Origin: Nocardiopsis kunsanensis DSM 44524
Lineage (GTDB): Bacteria > Actinomycetota > Actinomycetes > Streptosporangiales > Streptosporangiaceae
Direction: 5' to 3'
DNA length: 64,000 bases
NCBI RefSeq assembly: GCF_000340965.1
Contig: NZ_ANAY01000013.1
Location: 62,001 to 126,000 of the forward strand
Shown here: in pieces, positions 9,046-16,940 of the stretch
How positions within the stretch are numbered: the stretch's first letter is position 1
Layout: the number at the start of each line of letters is the position of its first letter
Program-made: the position numbers and the translations under genes
Notes under the pieces: generated by a model
Told to the model about the DNA's origin: nothing
The model's input: the letters and a program-made list of their open reading frames with translations, nothing else
Database searches by the model: none

Positions 9046-9882
9046 CTAGGCCTGGCCGACCTTGAAGCGGGCGAAGCGCTTGACGTTCACGCCGGCCTCG
9101 TCGACGACGTTCTGCACCGTCTTCTTGTTCTCCTTGACGGAGGGCTGGCCCAGCAGGGTGACCTCCTTGAAGTAACCGTTGAGGCGGCCCTCGACGATCT
9201 TCGGGATGGCCTGCTCCGGCTTGCCTTCCTCACGGGTGGTCTGCTCGGCGATGCCGCGCTCGCGCTCGACCACCTCGTCGGGGACGTCGTCCTTGCTGAC
9301 GTACTGGGGAGCCATCGCGGCGATCTGCTGGGCGAGGTCCTTGCCGATCTGCTCGTCCGCCTTGTCCAGCTCGACCAGGACACCCATGGTCGGGGGCAGG
9401 TCCGGGTCGGACTTGTGCAGGTAGGTGGCGATGTAGGCGCCCTCGAACTTGGCGATGTTGCTGAGCTGCAGCTTCTCGCCGATGACGGCGCTCTTGCCCT
9501 CGATGTAGGCCTGCAGGCTCTTGCCGGACTCGATCTCGGCGGCCATGACCGTGTCGAGGTCGACGCTGCTCTGGGCGGAGACGAAGTCGGCGACCTCGTT
9601 GGCCAGGGTGATGAACTGGTCGTTCTTGGCGACGAAGTCGGTCTCGCAGTTGAGCTCGACCAGTGTGGCCTTGCTGTCGCTCTCCTGCTTGAGCACGACG
9701 GTGCCCTGGGCGGCAGTGCGCTCGGCGCGCTTGCCGACGTCCTTGGCACCCTTGATGCGCAGGGCCTCGACGGCCTGGTCGAAGTCGCCGTCGGCCTCGT
9801 TCAGGGCCTTCTTGCAGGCCATCATGCCCGCACCGGTCATGTCGCGCAGCTTCTTGACGTCCGCGGCGCTGAAGTTCGCCAT
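9046..9882 (-). CDS. tsf: Translation elongation factor Ts
   Basis: 278 residues. Nucleotide exchange factor that releases GDP from EF-Tu. The N-terminal UBA-like domain starts ANFSAADVKKLRDMTGAGMM and is followed by KKALNEADGDFDQAVEALR. The core contains ELNCETDFVAKNDQF, the TDFV motif that displaces magnesium in EF-Tu. The C-terminal part matches the long, two-subdomain EF-Ts type. ATG 9882 is preceded by GAGGGAAA. It lies downstream of rpsB with a 12-bp hairpin in the spacer, so its level relative to S2 may be set by partial termination. Confidence 0.98.
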   Translation of the reverse strand: MANFSAADVKKLRDMTGAGMMACKKALNEADGDFDQAVEALRIKGAKDVGKRAERTAAQGTVVLKQESDSKATLVELNCETDFVAKNDQFITLANEVADFVSAQSSVDLDTVMAAEIESGKSLQAYIEGKSAVIGEKLQLSNIAKFEGAYIATYLHKSDPDLPPTMGVLVELDKADEQIGKDLAQQIAAMAPQYVSKDDVPDEVVERERGIAEQTTREEGKPEQAIPKIVEGRLNGYFKEVTLLGQPSVKENKKTVQNVVDEAGVNVKRFARFKVGQA

Positions 9883-9944
9883 TGTCGGAGTTTCCCTCGG
9901 AAGTGAAAGTCTGTGATGGACGGGGCGGTGCACCAGCCCCGGGG

Positions 9945-9973
9945 GCCGCCCCGCCCGGTGAGGGCGGGGCGGC
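9945..9973 (-). terminator. Hairpin (attenuator) between rpsB and tsf
   Basis: Perfect 12-bp stem, GCCGCCCCGCCC with GGGCGGGGCGGC, and loop GGTGA, in the 119-bp rpsB-tsf spacer. It has no T-tract. It may be a partial terminator or a transcript-stability element. Confidence 0.6.
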
Positions 9974-10001
9974 GGCGAAACCGTTCGGTCGCTCGCCCGG
10001 G

Positions 10002-10940
10002 CTAGGCTTCGGAAGCCTTCTCGGCGGCGTCGCCCTCCGGCGCCTGCTCGGGCGCGTCCACGGGGGAGTCGGCGGCCGAGGGCTCGGCCGGAGCCTCGGC
10101 GGCGACCTCGTCGGCCGGGGCGACCGTCGGGGTCTCCTCCGGAGCTGCCTCGGCGGCGGCCTCCTTGCCCTCCAGGAGCTCGCGCTCCCACTCGGCCAGC
10201 GGCTCCTCGTCGGCCTTCTGCTCGCTCGCGCCCTCGGCGGAGGCACCCGAGCGGACCAGCAGGCCGTCGGCGACGGAGTCGGCGACCACGCGGGTCAGCA
10301 GGCTGACACTGCGGATGGCGTCGTCGTTACCCGGGATCGGGTAGTCGACCTCGTCCGGGTCGCAGTTGGTGTCCAGGATCGCCACGACCGGGATGTTGAG
10401 CTTGCGAGCCTCGCTGATCGCGATGTGCTCCTTCTTGGTGTCCACGATCCACACGGCGCTGGGCACGCGGGCCATGTCGCGGATACCGCCGAGGGTGCGC
10501 TCGAGCTTCTCCTTCTCGCGGCGGAGGTTGAGCAGCTCCTTCTTGGTGAGCGTGGAGCCGGCGACGTCGTCGAAGTCGATCTCCTCCAGCTCCTTCAGGC
10601 GCTGCAGCCGCTTGTGGACGGTGGAGAAGTTCGTGAGCATGCCGCCCAGCCAACGCTGGTTGACGTAGGGCATGCCGACGCGGCGGGCCTGCTCGTCGAT
10701 GGCCTCCTGCGCCTGCTTCTTGGTCCCGACGAACAGGATGGTGCCACCGTGGGCAACCGTCTGCTTGACGAACTCGTAGGCGCGGTCGATGTAGGACAGC
10801 GACTTCTGGAGGTCGATGATGTAGATGCCGTTGCGCTCGGTGAAGATGAAGCGCTTCATCTTCGGGTTCCAACGGCGGGTCTGGTGCCCGAAGTGGACGC
10901 CGCTCTCCAGGAGCTGGCGGATCGTCACGACTGTGGCCAT
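10002..10940 (-). CDS. rpsB: 30S ribosomal protein S2
   Basis: 312 residues. Binds the 30S head-body junction. The S2 core is clear: [41 protein letters not shown], and [20 protein letters not shown]. Residues from about 235 form an Ala/Glu/Pro-rich, acidic, low-complexity tail of some 75 residues that is absent from E. coli S2 but common in actinobacteria. ATG 10940 has AGGAAGGA upstream. It heads the rpsB-tsf unit and is divergent from the M23 peptidase gene. Confidence 0.98.
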   Translation of the reverse strand: MATVVTIRQLLESGVHFGHQTRRWNPKMKRFIFTERNGIYIIDLQKSLSYIDRAYEFVKQTVAHGGTILFVGTKKQAQEAIDEQARRVGMPYVNQRWLGGMLTNFSTVHKRLQRLKELEEIDFDDVAGSTLTKKELLNLRREKEKLERTLGGIRDMARVPSAVWIVDTKKEHIAISEARKLNIPVVAILDTNCDPDEVDYPIPGNDDAIRSVSLLTRVVADSVADGLLVRSGASAEGASEQKADEEPLAEWERELLEGKEAAAEAAPEETPTVAPADEVAAEAPAEPSAADSPVDAPEQAPEGDAAEKASEA

Positions 10941-11202
10941 GACCTGTCCTTCCTGCGGTGGCGGGGCTCCCCCGCCTTCGGTTGTGCCTGACGCCCCGGC
11001 CGTACCGCCACCCGCTCTCGCGGTGTGGACCGTAGGTCCGGCCCCTCCCCGTGGGGAAGCTCGTGGACGTGCGTGATGTGGTTGGCCTCAAGGGCCACAG
11101 ATGATTCTATCCTCCGTCGGGAACACCCAGGACCCATCCGTGGCCGTCCACAGATCCGGGGCCCCTCTGGCGGACCACCACCTTCCGGCAGACCCTTGAC
11201 AC
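10941..11202. promoter_or_regulatory. Divergent rpsB / M23 peptidase promoter region
   Basis: This 262-bp spacer must hold both promoters. On the minus strand TAGAAT, at about 11101-11106, is the best -10 candidate for rpsB, but no convincing -35 stands upstream. The position supports this more than the motifs do. Confidence 0.35.
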
Positions 11203-11812
11203 ATGGGCCTTCTCACCCGCTGGCTACTGACCTTCTCGATCCTGCTGTTCCCCTTTTTCCCGATCCGAACCGCCGCCGCGGACACCCCGTGGCAGTGGCC
11301 CCTGAACCCCCGCCCCGACGTGCTGCGGGGCTTCGACCCACCGGAACAGAGATGGCTCGCGGGCCACCTGGGCGCCGACCTGGCAGCTGACGTGGACCAA
11401 CCCGTGCTGGCGTCCGCGGACGGAGTGGTGCACTTCATCGGGACGGTCGCCGGTGTGCCGGTCGTCTCAGTGGCACACGGCGAGCTGCGCACCACCTATC
11501 TGCCGGTGCGCGCCTCGGTGACGCGGGGCGATGCGGTGCGTGCGGGCGACGAGCTGGGGACCCTGGCCGCGGAGCCCGCGCACTGCCCCTCCCGGCCGTG
11601 CCTGCACCTCGGTCTGTTGCGGGGATCGACCTACCTGGACCCGCTCGGCCCGTTGGGTCACGGACCGGTGCGGCTGCTTCCGTCACCGGTCCCGGGACGG
11701 AGCGGTCCGGTGGTCGGCGGCAGCGCCGGTCCCCGCCGGGTTCCGGAGGCACGGGGCCGGCGGCGCAGGGGGAGCGCCGGTGCCGGCGAAAGGTGTTCAG
11801 GCCCGCGGATGA
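11203..11812 (+). CDS. M23-family metallopeptidase, secreted (3' end disturbed, probable frameshift)
   Basis: Lysostaphin-type zinc endopeptidase acting on cell-wall peptide bridges. Residues 1-26 form a signal peptide ending near TAAAD. The M23 core follows: HLGADLAADVDQPVLAS, then DGVVHFIGTVAGVPVVSVAHGELRTTYLP, and the LHLGLLRG metal-ligand segment, ending at about 11660. Past this point the frame stays open to 12720, directly antisense to almost all of xerC, which is implausible for real protein. A +1 shift between about 11665 and 11740 would give an Ala/Gly/Pro-rich tail and a stop at 11812, just overlapping the xerC end. The end given assumes that shift. The start is ATG 11203. Confidence 0.6.
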
Positions 11813-12678
11813 GCCTGCTGGTAAGTGGCACGCAGGCGGTCCACCGACACGTGGGTGTACACCTGCGTACTGCGGGGACTGGCGTGGCCCAGGAACTCCT
11901 GTACCGTCCGCAGGTCCGCTCCCCCGTTGAGCAGGTGCGTGGCCGCGCTGTGCCGCAGATCGTGCGGGGCTCCGTCGACGCCGGCGGCACGCAGGTGGGC
12001 GTGCACGTCCTCCCGTGCCTGGCGCACACCCAGGCGTCCGCCGCGCGCTCCCAGGAAGAGGGCGTTGCCGGAGGCTCGGGTGAGCAACTCCGTGCGCGCC
12101 CCGGTCAACCAGGCGTCGAGGGCATCGAGAGCAGGAGCACCGACCGGCACGCTTCGTTCCTTGTCCCCCTTGCCGATGACCCGCACGGTCCCACGCGCAC
12201 GGTCGAGGTCGGCCACGTCGAGCGCGCACAGTTCCGCTACCCGGATCCCACCGGCGTAGAGGAGTTCCACGACCGCGCGGCGGCGCACCGGGACGGGCCC
12301 CTCCCCGGTCCCGTCGGTGTGGGAAAGGGCGTCGGCGGCCTGGCGCTCGTCGAGCACCGTCGGCAGTGCGCGCTGCTGCGCGGGGGCCGACAGCCGGGGG
12401 CCGGGGTCCGAGTCCAGGGTCCCCTCGCGGTGCAGGAACCGGGTGAAGGCGCGTACGGCGGCGACCCGGCGGGCCAGGGTCGAGCGGCTCGCGCCCGCCT
12501 CCCGTGCGCGCGAGAGCCAGGCGCGCACGAGGGGGACGTCGAGTTCGGCGAGCTCATGGCCGGTCTCGTCCAGGTGGGCGAGCAGCGCGCGCAGGTCGGC
12601 CAGGTAGCCGCGGACCGTGTGCGGGGACCGTCCGAGCTCGTGTGTGAGGTGGGTACGGAACCGGCCGAGCACGGTCAT
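11797..12678 (-). CDS. xerC: Tyrosine site-specific recombinase, XerC-like
   Basis: 293 residues, the usual Xer length. An N-terminal SAM-like core-binding domain (about 1-100) precedes the catalytic domain. All six catalytic residues are present: R146 (GGIRVAEL), K170 (GKGDKERSVP), H239 and R242 (HDLRHSAATHLL), H265 (LGHAS) and nucleophile Y274 (VYTHVS). With XerD it would resolve chromosome dimers at dif during division. Its position near dprA and rpsB matches the chromosomal XerC of actinobacteria rather than a phage integrase. The ATG overlaps the RidA gene stop by four bases (ATGA). Confidence 0.93.
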   Translation of the reverse strand: MTVLGRFRTHLTHELGRSPHTVRGYLADLRALLAHLDETGHELAELDVPLVRAWLSRAREAGASRSTLARRVAAVRAFTRFLHREGTLDSDPGPRLSAPAQQRALPTVLDERQAADALSHTDGTGEGPVPVRRRAVVELLYAGGIRVAELCALDVADLDRARGTVRVIGKGDKERSVPVGAPALDALDAWLTGARTELLTRASGNALFLGARGGRLGVRQAREDVHAHLRAAGVDGAPHDLRHSAATHLLNGGADLRTVQEFLGHASPRSTQVYTHVSVDRLRATYQQAHPRA

Positions 12679-13028
12679 CGCTCCCCCAAGCTCGCGATGC
12701 CCTCGACCTGCACCAGGTAACGGGGGTCGACGAGACCGCTGACCTCCACCAGGGTCCCGGCGGGCCGATGGCCCTTCGGCAGGCAGTCCGACAGCGCCGA
12801 GCGGAATTCGTCGAGGTCGGTGATGTGGCGCAGGTAGTAGGTGATCTTGACCAGGTCGCCGAGGTCGGCGCCGTGGCCGGCGAGGAGTCGTTCCATGTTG
12901 GTGAAGACCTGCCTGGTCTGGCCCGCGACGTCGCCGGGCACCTCGCCGTCGGAGGAGACGGGGAACTGACCGGAGAGGAAGAGCAGCGGCCCGGGGGCCA
13001 CCAAGGCGTCACTGTACGGTTTGGCCAT
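12675..13028 (-). CDS. RidA/YjgF/YER057c-family protein
   Basis: About 117 residues. Shows the RidA-fold pattern: LLFLSGQFPVS at the first strands, QTRQVFTNMERLLAGHGADLGDLVKITYYL in the middle, and PKGHRPAGTLVEVSGL followed by VQVEGIASL at the end. Family members form trimers; some hydrolyse reactive enamines and imines made by PLP enzymes. The canonical arginine of active RidA (RxP) is replaced by RPAG here, so enzymatic activity is uncertain. ATG 13028 aligns with homologs; a GTG at 13049 would add seven residues. It is translationally coupled to xerC. Confidence 0.82.
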   Translation of the reverse strand: MAKPYSDALVAPGPLLFLSGQFPVSSDGEVPGDVAGQTRQVFTNMERLLAGHGADLGDLVKITYYLRHITDLDEFRSALSDCLPKGHRPAGTLVEVSGLVDPRYLVQVEGIASLGER

Positions 13029-13205
13029 GGCCGCAACGTACCCGCGCACGGGGCGGCTCTATCCCTTCCGGGGTCTGCGGAGGAGCGACGCGCCCCGCGC
13101 CGCCGGGAAGGCGGGATGTCGGTGCTTCCGCGAGGGCCGACAGCGCTCAGCCGGGCTTCCGGGAGCAGCCGGCGGCCGGCGTGGCTCGCACAGGGCGGGC
13201 GGACC

Positions 13206-14348
13206 TCACGTGCGCGTGGGGCGCCAACCGGCGGCGCAGCGTTCCACGAGCCCCGCGGCGGCGAGCACGCCGAGCGCTCGCATGGTGCCCTCCAGATCAC
13301 CTCCGCACTCGAGGGCGATGGAGGCGGTTCCTGCGCCGGTGCGGGGTACGGCCGCCAGTACACGTTCGGTCTCCGGGGACAGGTCGGCCTCGACCCGTAC
13401 CGGGCCGGAGGGCTCGGGTCCGGCCTCGCCCGCCAGGTACTCGAGCACGTCCGCCGCTCCGGTCACACAGAGCGCCCCGTGGTCCCGCAGGAGCGCATGG
13501 CACCCCACGGACAGGGCCGAGGTCACCGGTCCGGGGACGGCCATGACGGAGCGGCCCATGGAGGTGGCGTGCGTGGCGGTGTTGAGCGCCCCGCTGCGCC
13601 GTCCGGCCTCCACGACGACGGTTCCGGGGGTCAGGGCGGCGATGAGCCGGTTGCGGACGAGGAAGTCCCGGGCCCGGGGTGTGGCACCGAGGGGGCGTTC
13701 ACTCACCAGTACCCCGCGCCGGGCCACGTCTGCGAAGAGCGCGGCATGCCCGCGCGGGTAGTCCACGTCGAGTCCGCAGGCGAGCACGACCACGGTGGCG
13801 CCGACCGCGTGTGCCGCGCGGTGCGCGGCCCCGTCGATGCCGTAGGCGCCGCCGGACACGGTCACGACCGAGTGCTCGCCCAGGGTGCAGGCCATCTCCG
13901 AGGCGACGTGTTCGCCGTAGGACGTCGCGGCCCTGGCCCCCACGAGGGCCACGGAACGCAGGCACAGGTTGCGCAGGTCACCGCCGCCGCGCACCCACAG
14001 TCCGTAGGGCCCGGGGTCGAGTCCGTCCAGGCGCCCGGGCCACTCGGGGTCGCCGGGGGCCACGAAACGCACGCCCCTCTCCGCGGAGGCGCCGAGCAGC
14101 CCGTCGGGGTCCACACGTTCGGCCCGGGCGCGCCACTGCTTCCAGGTGCGTTCCATCGCCCGGTGGGTCTCGGGGCCAGCGTCGGCGTTCACCGGGCCGG
14201 TGCCCGGCGGCGCCTGCCCTCCGGCCAGAGCCGTCCACACGCGGGCGGCCCCGTGCCGGTCGAGCAGCTCCGCCAGCCACGTGTTGCCCGGCTCGGCCAC
14301 CGCCGTCAGACACGCCCGGGCCCGGACCTGGTCGTCCCTCTCGTTCAC
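13206..14348 (-). CDS. dprA: DNA-processing protein DprA
   Basis: 380 residues. Binds incoming single-stranded DNA and loads RecA during transformation. The Rossmann-like DNA-binding core is clear: SVALVGARAATSYGEHVA, VVTVSGGAYGIDGAAHRAA, VVVLACGLDVDYPRGH, RDFLVRNRLIAAL and VVVEAGRRSGALNTA. A winged-helix-like C-terminus follows. GTG 14348 is chosen because GGGAGGTG lies seven bases upstream; ATG 14372 has no such site and overlaps comM. It is last in yraN-comM-dprA and presumably shares that operon's control. In non-competent actinobacteria its role is unsettled. Confidence 0.94.
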   Translation of the reverse strand: MNERDDQVRARACLTAVAEPGNTWLAELLDRHGAARVWTALAGGQAPPGTGPVNADAGPETHRAMERTWKQWRARAERVDPDGLLGASAERGVRFVAPGDPEWPGRLDGLDPGPYGLWVRGGGDLRNLCLRSVALVGARAATSYGEHVASEMACTLGEHSVVTVSGGAYGIDGAAHRAAHAVGATVVVLACGLDVDYPRGHAALFADVARRGVLVSERPLGATPRARDFLVRNRLIAALTPGTVVVEAGRRSGALNTATHATSMGRSVMAVPGPVTSALSVGCHALLRDHGALCVTGAADVLEYLAGEAGPEPSGPVRVEADLSPETERVLAAVPRTGAGTASIALECGGDLEGTMRALGVLAAAGLVERCAAGWRPTRT

Positions 14349-14365
14349 CCTTGCCACCTCCCGGT

Positions 14366-15883
14366 TCACCATGCGCGTCCGGACCAGAGCGCGAACGCGT
14401 ACGCGGCCTCCTCCTCGCCGGGGCGGTCCCGCCCGGCGAGGTCGGCCAGGGTCCATGCCACACGCAGGGCACGGTCCACGCCCCGCGCGCTGATCTGCCC
14501 CAGGTCCATGGCCCGGCCCAGGACCCGCAGGGCCTCGGGCTCCACCGGGAACTCGCGCCGCAGGCGCGTGCCGGGCACGGCGGCGTTGGTGCGCCACGGG
14601 GTCCCGGCCAAGCGCTCACCGGCCCGGTCCCGGGCGGCACGCACCCGGTCGGCGACCACTTCGGAGGGTTCGGCGAAGGACCGGTCGGCGAGCAGCTCGG
14701 CACGGGTCACGGGTTGCAGCTCCACCTTGAGGTCGATGCGGTCCAGGAGCGGCCCGGAGATCCGGGAGAAGTAACGGCGGCGTTCTCCGGCCGGGCAGGT
14801 GCACAGCGGTCCGGGCCTGGCGCACGGGCAGGGGTTGGCGGCCATCACGAGTTGGAACCGGGCGGGGAAGGTCACGGTGGAGGCCGCACGCGCGAGCACG
14901 ACCTCGCCGCGTTCGAGGGGCTCTCTCAGGGAATCCAGTACCCCGCGCCCGAACTGCGGCGCCTCGTCGACGAACAGCACCCCGTGGTGGGCCTTGGAGG
15001 CGCATCCGGGCGCCACGTGCCCGCTGCCGCCCCCGATGATCGACGCGCGGGTCGAGGTGTGGTGGGGCGCGGCGAACGGCGGGAGGGAGATCAGGGGTGC
15101 GTCGGGGGGCAGTGTCCCGGCAACGGAGTGGATCGCGGTGGCCTCCAGCGACTCGGTCGGCCCCAGGCGCGGCAGCACGGTGGGGAGGCGTTCGGCGAGC
15201 AGACTTTTCCCGGTCCCGGGAGAGCCGAGCATGAGGAAGTTGTGTCCTCCCGCGGCGGCGATCTCCACGGCGCGGCGTGCGACGGGTTGGCCGAGCACGT
15301 CGGCGAGATCGGGCCCGTGCCCACTCGGCTCGGGCCCGGTGGTCTCCGGTACCGGGCAGGCGGGTTCTCCCCCGCGCATCCAGCGGCACAGGTCGGCGAG
15401 GTCGGTGACACCCACGACGTCGACGTCGGGTACCAGGCCGGCCTCGGCGAGGTTGCCGGGGGCGACCACAAAACGTTTGAACCCCTGCTCGGCCGCTGCG
15501 ACGACGGCGGGCAGTACCCCGCGTACGGGCCGGGCGCGGCCGTCGAGGCCGAGTTCGCCGATGAGCACGGTGTCGGTGAGGCGGTCGAGCGGTACGTCGC
15601 CCATGGCGGCGAGGAGCGCTCCGGCGATGGCCAGGTCGAACAGGCTCCCGGACTTGGGCAGGCTCGCCGGGGACAGGCTGACCACCACGGTTCCGGTGGG
15701 CCAGCGCTCCCCGCTGTTGACGAGGGCGGCCCGGATCCGGTCTCGGGCCTCGCGCAGAGCGGCGTCGGGCAGGCCGACGAGGGTCACGGAGTTCTCACCT
15801 GCGCCGCCGAGGTCTGCCTCGACCTCCACGACGTGGCCGCGGACCCCGACCAGGGCCAGGCAGTGGGTGCGGGCGAAACTCAT
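14366..15883 (-). CDS. comM: YifB/ComM-family magnesium chelatase-like AAA+ helicase
   Basis: 505 residues. ComM promotes branch migration of heteroduplex during natural transformation. Residues 1-170 form the Lon-protease-like ChlI domain (GLPDAALREARDRIRAAL, PASLPKSGS, GELGLDGRARPV). Then comes the AAA+ module with Walker A GSPGTGKS at 220-227, Walker B GVLFVDEAPQF, and a Cys-rich stretch CPCARPGPLCTC typical of the family. A C-terminal helical domain has the usual ISARGVDRALRVAWTLADL. Its ATG overlaps the yraN stop (ATGA), and dprA follows after 17 nt. GGGGGA precedes the start. Confidence 0.95.
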   Translation of the reverse strand: MSFARTHCLALVGVRGHVVEVEADLGGAGENSVTLVGLPDAALREARDRIRAALVNSGERWPTGTVVVSLSPASLPKSGSLFDLAIAGALLAAMGDVPLDRLTDTVLIGELGLDGRARPVRGVLPAVVAAAEQGFKRFVVAPGNLAEAGLVPDVDVVGVTDLADLCRWMRGGEPACPVPETTGPEPSGHGPDLADVLGQPVARRAVEIAAAGGHNFLMLGSPGTGKSLLAERLPTVLPRLGPTESLEATAIHSVAGTLPPDAPLISLPPFAAPHHTSTRASIIGGGSGHVAPGCASKAHHGVLFVDEAPQFGRGVLDSLREPLERGEVVLARAASTVTFPARFQLVMAANPCPCARPGPLCTCPAGERRRYFSRISGPLLDRIDLKVELQPVTRAELLADRSFAEPSEVVADRVRAARDRAGERLAGTPWRTNAAVPGTRLRREFPVEPEALRVLGRAMDLGQISARGVDRALRVAWTLADLAGRDRPGEEEAAYAFALWSGRAW

Positions 15884-16248
15884 CGGGCCGTCCCCCGTTC
15901 GTGGGAGACGAAGACCCGGCCGCCCAGGAGGAGCACGGACACGGTGTCGACGCGGGTCCGGGCGGCGGGGACGCCGTACCGGGGCGCCCAGTAGCGCGCC
16001 AGACGGCGGAGACGGCGGCGTTTGCCTTCGGTGACGGCGAGCGCGGGGTGACCGCGCACCAGTGAGGTGCGGGTCTTGACCTCGACCACGACCAGCATCG
16101 GCCCGTCCCGGGCGAGCAGGTCGACCTCGCCCTCCCGGCTCCACCGGTTGCGTGCCAGCACCCGCATGCCTTCGCGGCTCAGGTGCCGGGCGGCCAGGTC
16201 CTCTCCCCGGACGCCCACGTCGCGCCGGTGCTCGGCCCTCGGATCCAT
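15880..16248 (-). CDS. yraN: UPF0102 protein YraN (endonuclease-like fold)
   Basis: 122 residues. The Holliday-junction-resolvase-like nuclease pattern is intact: GEDLAARHLSREGMRVLARN, then EVDLLARDG with the acidic residue, and VVVEVKTRTS with the E-x-K pair. The function of YraN is unproved; its fixed place before comM and dprA suggests a role with DNA ends or recombination. The ATG at 16248 has an ideal site, GGAGG with 9-nt spacing. That site is inside one arm of a 16-bp perfect hairpin (16254-16291), so translation is probably gated. It is the first gene of yraN-comM-dprA. Confidence 0.93.
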   Translation of the reverse strand: MDPRAEHRRDVGVRGEDLAARHLSREGMRVLARNRWSREGEVDLLARDGPMLVVVEVKTRTSLVRGHPALAVTEGKRRRLRRLARYWAPRYGVPAARTRVDTVSVLLLGGRVFVSHERGTAR

Positions 16249-16253
16249 CGGCG

Positions 16254-16291
16254 ACCACCTCCGATCACCACGGTGGGTGATCGGAGGTGGT
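16254..16291 (-). promoter_or_regulatory. Perfect hairpin sequestering the yraN ribosome-binding site
   Basis: In the transcript, ACCACCTCCGATCACC pairs with GGTGATCGGAGGTGGT, a 16-bp perfect stem with a 6-base loop. The 3' arm contains the GGAGG that serves yraN, so the stem hides it. The same structure could also end transcription from the DUF2469 gene, whose stop is 102 bp upstream. Either role would control yraN-comM-dprA. Confidence 0.75.
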
Positions 16292-16392
16292 ACCGCCAGA
16301 GGCTCTTTTCTTCTGTGGACGGCGGTGGCTGTCCGTGTTCGCCGTCCCGTGCATCAGGACCGTTGAGAGGCCGGCCCCGCGGGGTCGGCGTA

Positions 16393-16731
16393 TCAGGTGT
16401 CGGGGCCGGAACCGGCGGGGTCGGTGGGCGGCAGTTCCAGGTCGGACTTGGTGATCTCCTCGACGTTGACGTCCTTGAACGTCACCACGCGCACGTTGCG
16501 GACGAATCTGGCGGGCCGGTACATGTCCCAGACCCAGGCGTCCTCCATCGCGACCTCGAAGTACATCTCCCCGTTCTCGGTCGAACGCGGCTGGAGGTCC
16601 ACGTGGTTGGTGAGGTAGAACCGGCGCTCGGTCTCCACGACATAGCTGAACAGTCCGACGACGTCCCGGTACTCGCGATAGAGCTGGAGCTCCATCTCGG
16701 CTTCGTACTTCTCCAAGTCCTCAGAACTCAT
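16393..16731 (-). CDS. DUF2469-family protein
   Basis: 112 residues. Begins MSSEDLEKYEAEMELQLYRE and continues with EYRDVVGLFSYVVETERRFY and YFEVAMEDAWVWDMYRPARF, the nearly invariant sequence of an actinobacteria-specific family of unknown function. No signal or membrane segment is present. It usually lies between rnhB and yraN in actinobacteria; here rnhB is missing and lepB is the upstream neighbour, 209 bp away. ATG 16731 is the conserved start even though the frame is open to 16830. Confidence 0.92.
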   Translation of the reverse strand: MSSEDLEKYEAEMELQLYREYRDVVGLFSYVVETERRFYLTNHVDLQPRSTENGEMYFEVAMEDAWVWDMYRPARFVRNVRVVTFKDVNVEEITKSDLELPPTDPAGSGPDT

Positions 16732-16940
16732 GTGCGCGCTCGCTTTCGTCAGCACTCTCCGGTCTTGGTGTGCTCGGTTCCTCCGGGGACCATCATGCTT
16801 CACGGGTCGGCCCCGCGTCCCCCGGAGCACAGATTTCCTTCACCGGATCGGTCACCGTACCCGAGAATCCCCAGGGCGGGGAGCCCTGAGACCAGCCTCA
16901 CTGCGGTCCTCGTTCCCGCACCCGGACCTGCGTGCGGCGG

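Noticed and set aside
11196-11201. TTGACA beside the M23 peptidase ATG
   Set aside because: It abuts the start codon, so it cannot serve as the -35 of that gene; no matching -10 with a downstream start.
11797-12678. Phage or island integrase instead of XerC
   Set aside because: Length, motif set and position near dprA and rpsB match the chromosomal XerC; no tRNA, att repeats or phage genes nearby.
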